Positions 59,986 to 64,000 of a stretch of 64,000 nucleotides of DNA are shown here, in pieces. The notes beneath the pieces were generated by a model. That model searched no databases. It was given only the letters and a program-made list of their open reading frames with translations, and had not been told where the DNA came from. Position numbers and translations under genes: made by a program. How positions within the stretch are numbered: position 1 is the first letter of the stretch; every line of letters begins with the position of its first letter. The DNA lies in contig JASGHK010000004.1 of assembly GCA_049841135.1 (NCBI GenBank), forward strand, positions 806,001 through 870,000, read 5' to 3'. The stretch is from JACRCT01 sp049841135 (lineage in GTDB: Bacteria; Myxococcota; Myxococcia; Myxococcales; UBA5297).

Positions 59986-61153
59986 GGCGAAGCCTCCTCG
60001 AGCAGCCAGGCCTGCACGCGCGCCCCCGCCTCCACTTCTCCGACGTCGGCCGGCAGGGCGACGAGCGCCTGGGCCAGGGCGGGCCCGCGCAGCTGGGCGA
60101 TGTCCTGCCCCAGCGGCTGGACCCGGCCATCGCGCGTCAGGTTCGCCCAGAAGAACCGCATCCGTCCGGGCCGGCCTTCGACCCGCTCGGCCAGCGGCAG
60201 CTCCAGCACCGTCCGCCGGCGAGAGCGCGAGCCGCACAGCCCGCGGATGAACGGCCGGACGAAGACCTCGTAGGCAACGAGACAGGCGGAGGGGCTGCCG
60301 GGGAGGCCGAACACCGCTTTGCCGCCGAGCTGAGCGAAGAGGAACGGCTTCCCGGGCTTCATGGCGACGCCGTGCACGCGAACCTCGGCGCCCATCCGCG
60401 CGAGCACCCCGGGGACGAGGTCCTTCTCTCCGACGGAGACGCCGGCCGTCGTCAACACCACGTCGGCGCGCGCGCGCGCGGCCTCCAGCGCCCGCTCGAG
60501 CTCGTGGGGATCGTCCCCCGAGACCTGCCAGGTGACGTCGCACCCGAGCGAAGCGATATCCGCCGCGAGGACCACCCGGTTCGAGTCCTCGACCAGGCCG
60601 CGCACCAGCTCGTCGCCGGTCGGGATGAGCGCGACGGAAAGCCGCGCGGCGACCTCCACCTCTCGCGCCCCCAGGGCCGCGCACAGCCCGAGCTGGCGCG
60701 GCCCGAGCCGCACCCCCGCCTCGAGCGCGGTCCCGCCTTCGGCGACGTCCTCGCCCTTGCTGCGCACGTTCTCTCCGGGCGCAGGCGCGGCTCGGAACGA
60801 GACCCGGCCGGACTCCTCCCGAGCCGTCTCCTGGCGGACCACCGAGTCCGCACCGATGGGGATCGGCGCTCCGGTGAAGATCCGCGCGGCGCTCCCCTCC
60901 TCCAGCCTCGCTCCCGGAGCGTCTCCCGCGTAGATCGCCGAACCGGCCTTCGAGGAGAGCTCCCGCCGCGGACCTCGGCCGCCTTCACCGCCCAGCCGTC
61001 CATGGCCGAGCAGGAAAAGGCCGGGACCGGCGCGCTCGCGAGCAGCGGCGCCGCCAGATAGCGCCCGGAAGCGTTCGAGAGCGCGACCCGCTCGCGAGGG
61101 CGCGGCGGCAGCGCGGCCTCGATGAGCTCCCTCGCCGATTCGACCTCGTGCAT
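59982..61153 (-). CDS. moeA: Molybdopterin molybdenumtransferase MoeA
   Basis: About 390 residues after repair. N-terminal CSAMDGWAVKAAEV, the central RIFTGAPIPIGADSVVRQE, GDELVRGLVEDSN, TTAGVSVGEKDLVPG and the GLPGSPSACLV motif are those of MoeA, which inserts molybdate into molybdopterin-AMP. The frame breaks at about 60953-60967, near GAGCTC: net +2 or -1 between AAEVRG and ELSSKAGSAIYAG. Coupled to mobB. Confidence 0.9.
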
Positions 61154-61210
61154 TCGTTCGTCCCCTGGGGCCCCGCCGCCCGAGCATCCGCGGCCCGCCC
61201 GCCGGCCAGA

Positions 61211-63281
61211 CTACTTCGCCGGGTCTGCCACGATGAGGTAGTGCTGCAGCGCTCCCGAGGACGTTCCCACCAGGAACGACAGCCCGTCCGGGAGGAAGAC
61301 GGCGGCGGTGGGCTGCTCGCCGTTGGCCGCCAGGTCCACCTTGTCGGTCTCCTTGAGCGTCCGGGTGGCGAACATGCGCACCGAGGCGTCGCCCGCGGAG
61401 GCGAGCAGCAGCTTCCCGTCGTCGCTGAAGCCGAAGACCGCGAAGCCCGGCGTCACCCGCCCGGCGCGCAGGAGCTTGCCCTGCGCGGTGTCCCACAGCT
61501 CGAGCGCGTCCGGTCCCGCGCCGTCGCGAGCCGCGGTGACCACCGCTGCCACCGAGCCGTCGCGGTTGAGCGTGACGCCGCGTCCGATCCGGTCGGGCCG
61601 GTTCAAGGCCTTGAGCACCTTGCCGGTGGCGACCTCGCGCATCATCGTGCCGTCCACGAGGTCGGTGGCCACCGCCAGCTTGCCGTCGGCGGAGACCGCG
61701 ACCGCGGTGACGATGCGCGGGAACCAGTTGGAGAAGATCTCCTTGCCGGTCGCCGCTTCCCACATCGCGGTGCGCTCCAGGCTCGCCGTGACGACCACCT
61801 TGTCGTCCTCGCCGAAGGTCGCGGTGGCGATGCCGCGTTGCGGCCCGACGTAGCCCTCCATCGTCCCCTTGGAGACGTCGAACAGCCGCATCAGCCCCAT
61901 CGCGTCGGCGACCAGCGCCTTCGTCCCGTCCTTGGAGAACGCGACGGCGCGCACCGCCTTCGAATGCCCGCCGAAGCTGAAGCGCTCCTTGCCCGAGAAG
62001 ACGTCCCACAGGCGCGCCGTGGTGTCCTCGGCCGCGCTGAGCACCCAGGCTCCATCGCGGGAGACCGCGAGCGCCTCGATGCGGCCAGTGTGCCCCAGCG
62101 TCCGCTTCACCGCCTTGGCGCCCTCGAGGTCCCAGAGCGTCAGCCCGCCGGCGCTGGTGAGCGCCCGTTCGCCGTCCTTGCTGAACGCGGCGGCGAGGCT
62201 GCCCGGGTCGGCCTCGGAGATGGGCGCGAGCGCCTCGCTGGCCTCTGCCGCCCACCCCCAGAATCTCGATCTTCGCCGGCGCCGAGTCGCGCGTGGAGGC
62301 GAGGCGCACCTCGCGCTGGCTCGACACCACCGCCCGCTCGCGCAGGCCGTCGGCGCTGTAGGCGAGCGCCAGGACGCGGACCGCCGCGCCCAGCACCTGC
62401 TCGTCGCCCGTCGCCAGGTCCGCACGCACCACGCCGACGCCCTCCCGGCCGACGAGCAACTTGGTCCCGTCGGGCGAGACCGCCAGAGCCGTGCACTCGG
62501 GCCCTTCGCGCTCGCCCAGGACCTTGGTCGCCCGCCCCTTCGCCAGCTCCCAGACCCGCACCGTGCCGTCGTCGCCGGTCGAGGCGAGCTGCTTGCCGTC
62601 GCGGAACCAGGCGAGCGCGCGGACCATCTCCCCGTGCCCATGCAGGATGAGGCCACGGCCCTTGCCCAAGTCCCACACGCGGACAGTGCCGTCCTCGCCG
62701 CCGGAGGCGACCCGCTTGCCGTCGGGAGCGAAGGCCAGCGCGCTCACCTCGCCCTGGTGGCGCTTGAGGACCCGCTCGACCTTGCCCGTCTCGGCGTCCC
62801 ACAGCGTGATCGTCCCGTCGTGGGCGCCGGTGACCACGTGCTTGCCGTCGGGCGCGAACGCCGCCGCGGTCGCCCCGTCCTGCGACGCGAGCAGCTTCGT
62901 CTGCCGGCCAGACTCGAGGTCCCAGACGCGCAGCGGGCTGCCGGGAGCGGAGGCTGCTGCGCGGTGCCCGTCGGGCGAGAGGGCGAGGACCGCCCCGCCC
63001 GAGCGCAGCGCGTAGCCACCCCAGGCATGCGCGAAGCGCGCCTTCTTGGTCTTCGCCACCGCCCTGAGCGTGTCGGGCAGCTCGGGGTGCGAGGGAGCGG
63101 CCGCGCCGGCGGGCCCACGAGCGGCGCTCTGCGCTCCAGGCGTTCCGGACGTCTGGCCCGCGTCGGCCGTCGAGGCCGTGGCGGGCCCCGAGGGCGCACC
63201 TGCATCGGCGCCACGGGCCGTCGGGCTCGCGGCGAGGACCAGGCAGGCCAGCACGGCCGGCGCGGTGCAGAGAGGTCGCAT
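61211..63281 (-). CDS. Secreted WD40-repeat protein
   Basis: About 689 residues after repair. Signal APAVLACLVLAASPTARGAD, Ala/Pro linker, then roughly a dozen WD40 blades (PLRVWDLESGRQTKLLASQD, TITLWDAETGKVERVLKRHQ, TVRVWDLGKGRGLILHGHGE and so on) that could fill two beta-propellers. The frame breaks at 62261-62265, where coding-strand GATCTGG reads GATTCTGG; removing one T gives EIWGWAAEASEALAP. Exported scaffold; partner unknown. Confidence 0.85.
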
Positions 63282-63381
63282 CGAGGTGCGCTATTTACCC
63301 CGACCGCGCGCCTTCGGGCCACGTTCCAGAAGGGTCCGAGCGTGCTATCGTGCGCCCCTTCTGAACCGTGAAGGGGGGGAC

Positions 63382-64000
63382 CATGAGCTTTCCGGAGCCG
63401 TTCCGCATTCGCAGTGTCGAGCCGATCCACCTCGTCTCGCCCGACCGCCGCCGCACAGCGCTCGAGCAGGCGGGCTTCAACCCCTTCAAGCTCTCCGCCC
63501 GCGACGTCTTCATCGACCTGCTCACCGACTCGGGCACCGGTTGCATGTCCGACTCCCAGTGGGCCTCGCTGCACTGCGCGGACGAGAGCTATGCCGGCTC
63601 GGCGAGCTTCGACCGCTTCCAGGCCACCGTGCGCCAGGTGACCGGCTTCAACGAGGTCATCCCCACCCACCAGGGCCGCGCGGCCGAGCGCATCGTCTGC
63701 GAGACGCTGCTCTCGCCGGGCGACACCGTGGTCTCCAACGGCCTGTTCGACACGACCCACGCCAACGTCGACCGGGTCAAGGCCACGGGGATCGACCTGC
63801 CCTGCGCGCAGGCGATGAAGAACGACGACCCCTACCCGCTCAAGGGCGCCTTCGACCTCAAGGCCCTGGAGGCCACGCTCGAGAAGGAGAAGGTGAAGTT
63901 TGCCGTCGTCACCTGCACCAACAACTCCTACGGTGGCCACCCCGTGCCGCTGGCGAACATCCGCGAGGCCTCGCGGCTCTGCCATGCCAAGGGCGTCTTC
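63382..64000 (+). CDS. Tryptophanase / beta-eliminating lyase (5' part; continues past the window)
   Basis: 206 residues seen. PFRIRSVEPIHLVSP, NPFKLSARDVFIDLLTDSGT, MSDSQWASLHCADESYAGSA, and VTCTNNSYGGHPVPLANIRE are hallmarks of the tryptophanase/tyrosine phenol-lyase family (PLP enzymes). Choosing between tryptophanase and TPL needs the rest of the protein. If tryptophanase, it makes indole, pyruvate and ammonia. ATG is preceded by GGGGGG. Confidence 0.85.

Overview
The window is a GC-rich chromosomal segment with very high G/C at third codon positions. The gene content points to a myxobacterium-like organism (Myxococcota, former Deltaproteobacteria): a Ser/Thr kinase with an HRDVSPRN catalytic loop, a DUF2378/TIGR02265-type protein, DUF4388 and FHA proteins, a Gld-type ABC system with a DUF4340 partner, many Cys-rich or Ala/Lys-rich exported proteins, and several multihaem cytochromes. 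This assignment is inference from gene content. No rRNA, CRISPR array or recognisable transposase was seen.

Layout. 1-7440: a divergent cell-surface block, with two two-helix membrane proteins back to back, each followed by a gene for a Cys-rich secreted lipoprotein. 7563-10302: a membrane-anchored Ser/Thr kinase. 10325-15263: a promoter, a leader hairpin and a four-gene Gld-like ABC operon. 15290-15710: rpoZ with promoter and terminator. 15863-17591: three tightly coupled minus-strand genes of unknown function. 17846-20058: groES-groEL with promoter, CIRCE operator and terminator. 20115-27474: a PDZ lipoprotein, prmC, murA, a zinc-ribbon protein and two exported proteins. 27540-29598: tRNA-Gly, then a poorly coding stretch with a broken lipoprotein gene and strong inverted repeats. 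29599-40059: mixed housekeeping and envelope genes (CBS protein, alcohol dehydrogenase, GIN-type lipoprotein, FHA protein, POT transporter, SemiSWEET, a solitary beta-class DNA methyltransferase). 40140-45249: the macromolecular synthesis operon rpsU-yqeY-dnaG-rpoD. 45313-49385: tRNA-CAU (probably Ile2), zinc-ribbon protein, RNase H, asparaginase and a DsbA-like lipoprotein. 49426-59252: two c-type cytochromes, DUF4388 protein, truD, GAF protein, a four-haem cytochrome and a nine-haem cytochrome/cytochrome b module. 59452-61153: mobB-moeA. 61211-64000: a secreted WD40 protein and the start of a tryptophanase-family gene that runs off the right edge.

The most unusual property of the window is that about twenty genes, including genes normally essential (groES, groEL, rpsU, dnaG), are each interrupted by what looks like a one-base indel. 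The indels sit repeatedly in the same short contexts: GATC read as GAATC or GATTC, and GAGCTC or GAGATC with one base gained or lost. Restoring the base gives full-length family-typical proteins. The simplest reading is motif-specific consensus error, perhaps caused by DNA modification, rather than real gene decay. Such genes are therefore listed over their full repaired extent with the break position stated.

Themes connecting the genes are protein folding and envelope biogenesis, signalling by kinase/FHA/GAF/DUF4388 modules, and respiratory electron transfer. The cytochromes, the molybdenum-cofactor genes mobB-moeA and the DsbA-like protein together suggest active anaerobic or flexible respiration.
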